Part shown: piece after piece, positions 5,581 to 5,670 of the stretch | Layout: each line of letters starts with the position of its first letter | Position numbering within the stretch: position 1 is the stretch's first letter | Assembly: GCA_964525045.1 (NCBI GenBank) | Contig: CAZGFD010000058.1 | Span: forward strand, 1 to 5,670 | DNA length: 5,670 bases | From: G020348185 sp964525045 | GTDB taxonomy: Bacteria > Nitrospirota > Nitrospiria > Nitrospirales > UBA8639 | Direction of reading: 5' to 3' | The notes under the pieces: generated by a model | What the model was told of the DNA's origin: nothing | Databases searched by the model: none | Seen by the model: only the letters and a program-made list of their open reading frames with translations | Translations under genes and position numbers: made by a program

Positions 5581-5670
5581 TTAACTGACCGAACTCTTGT
5601 CATCCATCTGGCTTTGCTTATGTAGTTGCACCATCTCATGGTGTCTCTTAGGACAACGGCAGGAATGAAT
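5581..5670 (-). CDS. Possible C-terminal end of an unidentified gene (partial, 5' end outside window)
   Basis: The minus strand is open from the right edge to a TAA at 5583-5581, giving 29 residues that include CRCPKRHHEMVQLHKQ and end DDKSSVS. The Cys-x-Cys with neighbouring His residues could be the edge of a metal-binding region, and the polar, acidic end is typical of a C-terminus. A second minus-strand frame is also open here, to a TGA inside the predicted promoter, but its composition is less protein-like. It is too short to identify, and a chance frame is possible. If real, it ends about 20 bp before the -35 box of the HEAT promoter and lies in the same direction, so read-through into the HEAT block is possible. 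Confidence 0.3.
   Translation of the reverse strand: MHSCRCPKRHHEMVQLHKQSQMDDKSSVS

Noticed and set aside
5629..5643. Perfect small hairpin CACCAT-CTC-ATGGTG as a terminator or operator
   Set aside because: There is no T-run on either side, and it falls within a possible coding end. Six-pair palindromes are common by chance.

Overview
The window is bacterial chromosomal DNA of moderate GC (roughly one half, estimated by eye). It carries one tRNA gene, one conserved sugar-nucleotide dehydrogenase gene and a compact block of four genes that encode almost nothing but HEAT repeats. The host cannot be named firmly. The abundance of PBS-lyase-type HEAT proteins, the style of the small beta domain in the last gene and the GTTTC-type heptamer repeats would fit a Nitrospirota (Nitrospira-like) genome or a relative, but this is an impression, not a demonstration.

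Layout from left to right. Positions 1-66 hold the last 21 codons of an open frame running in from the left, perhaps the tail of an integrase-type transposase. It is followed by a short sequence that resembles an insertion-sequence end. A complete tRNA-Gly(GCC) lies on the minus strand at 98-172, with a near-consensus sigma70 promoter at 198-226. Diverging from it, a good promoter at 289-316 drives ugd (361-1680), a complete UDP-glucose 6-dehydrogenase with all recognisable catalytic motifs. A 44-bp gap with a weak hairpin separates ugd from the convergent HEAT block.

The minus strand from 5411 down to 1725 is a four-gene unit, read in the order 363 aa, 361 aa, 260 aa, 222 aa, with gaps of 21, 5 and 31 bp. 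The first three are made of HEAT repeats from end to end. The fourth has a beta-rich N-terminal domain of about 95 residues followed by four HEAT repeats. None has a visible signal peptide, membrane segment or catalytic motif, so they are best read as cytoplasmic scaffold or adaptor proteins that probably act together. A likely promoter (5533-5562) and a leader of about 115 nt with a heptamer tandem repeat precede the block. The right edge (5581-5670) may hold the C-terminal end of another minus-strand gene.

The ugd gene supplies UDP-glucuronate for surface polysaccharide. Nothing in the sequence ties it functionally to the HEAT block, which converges on it from the opposite strand. The HEAT block is the part most likely to represent an undescribed system.
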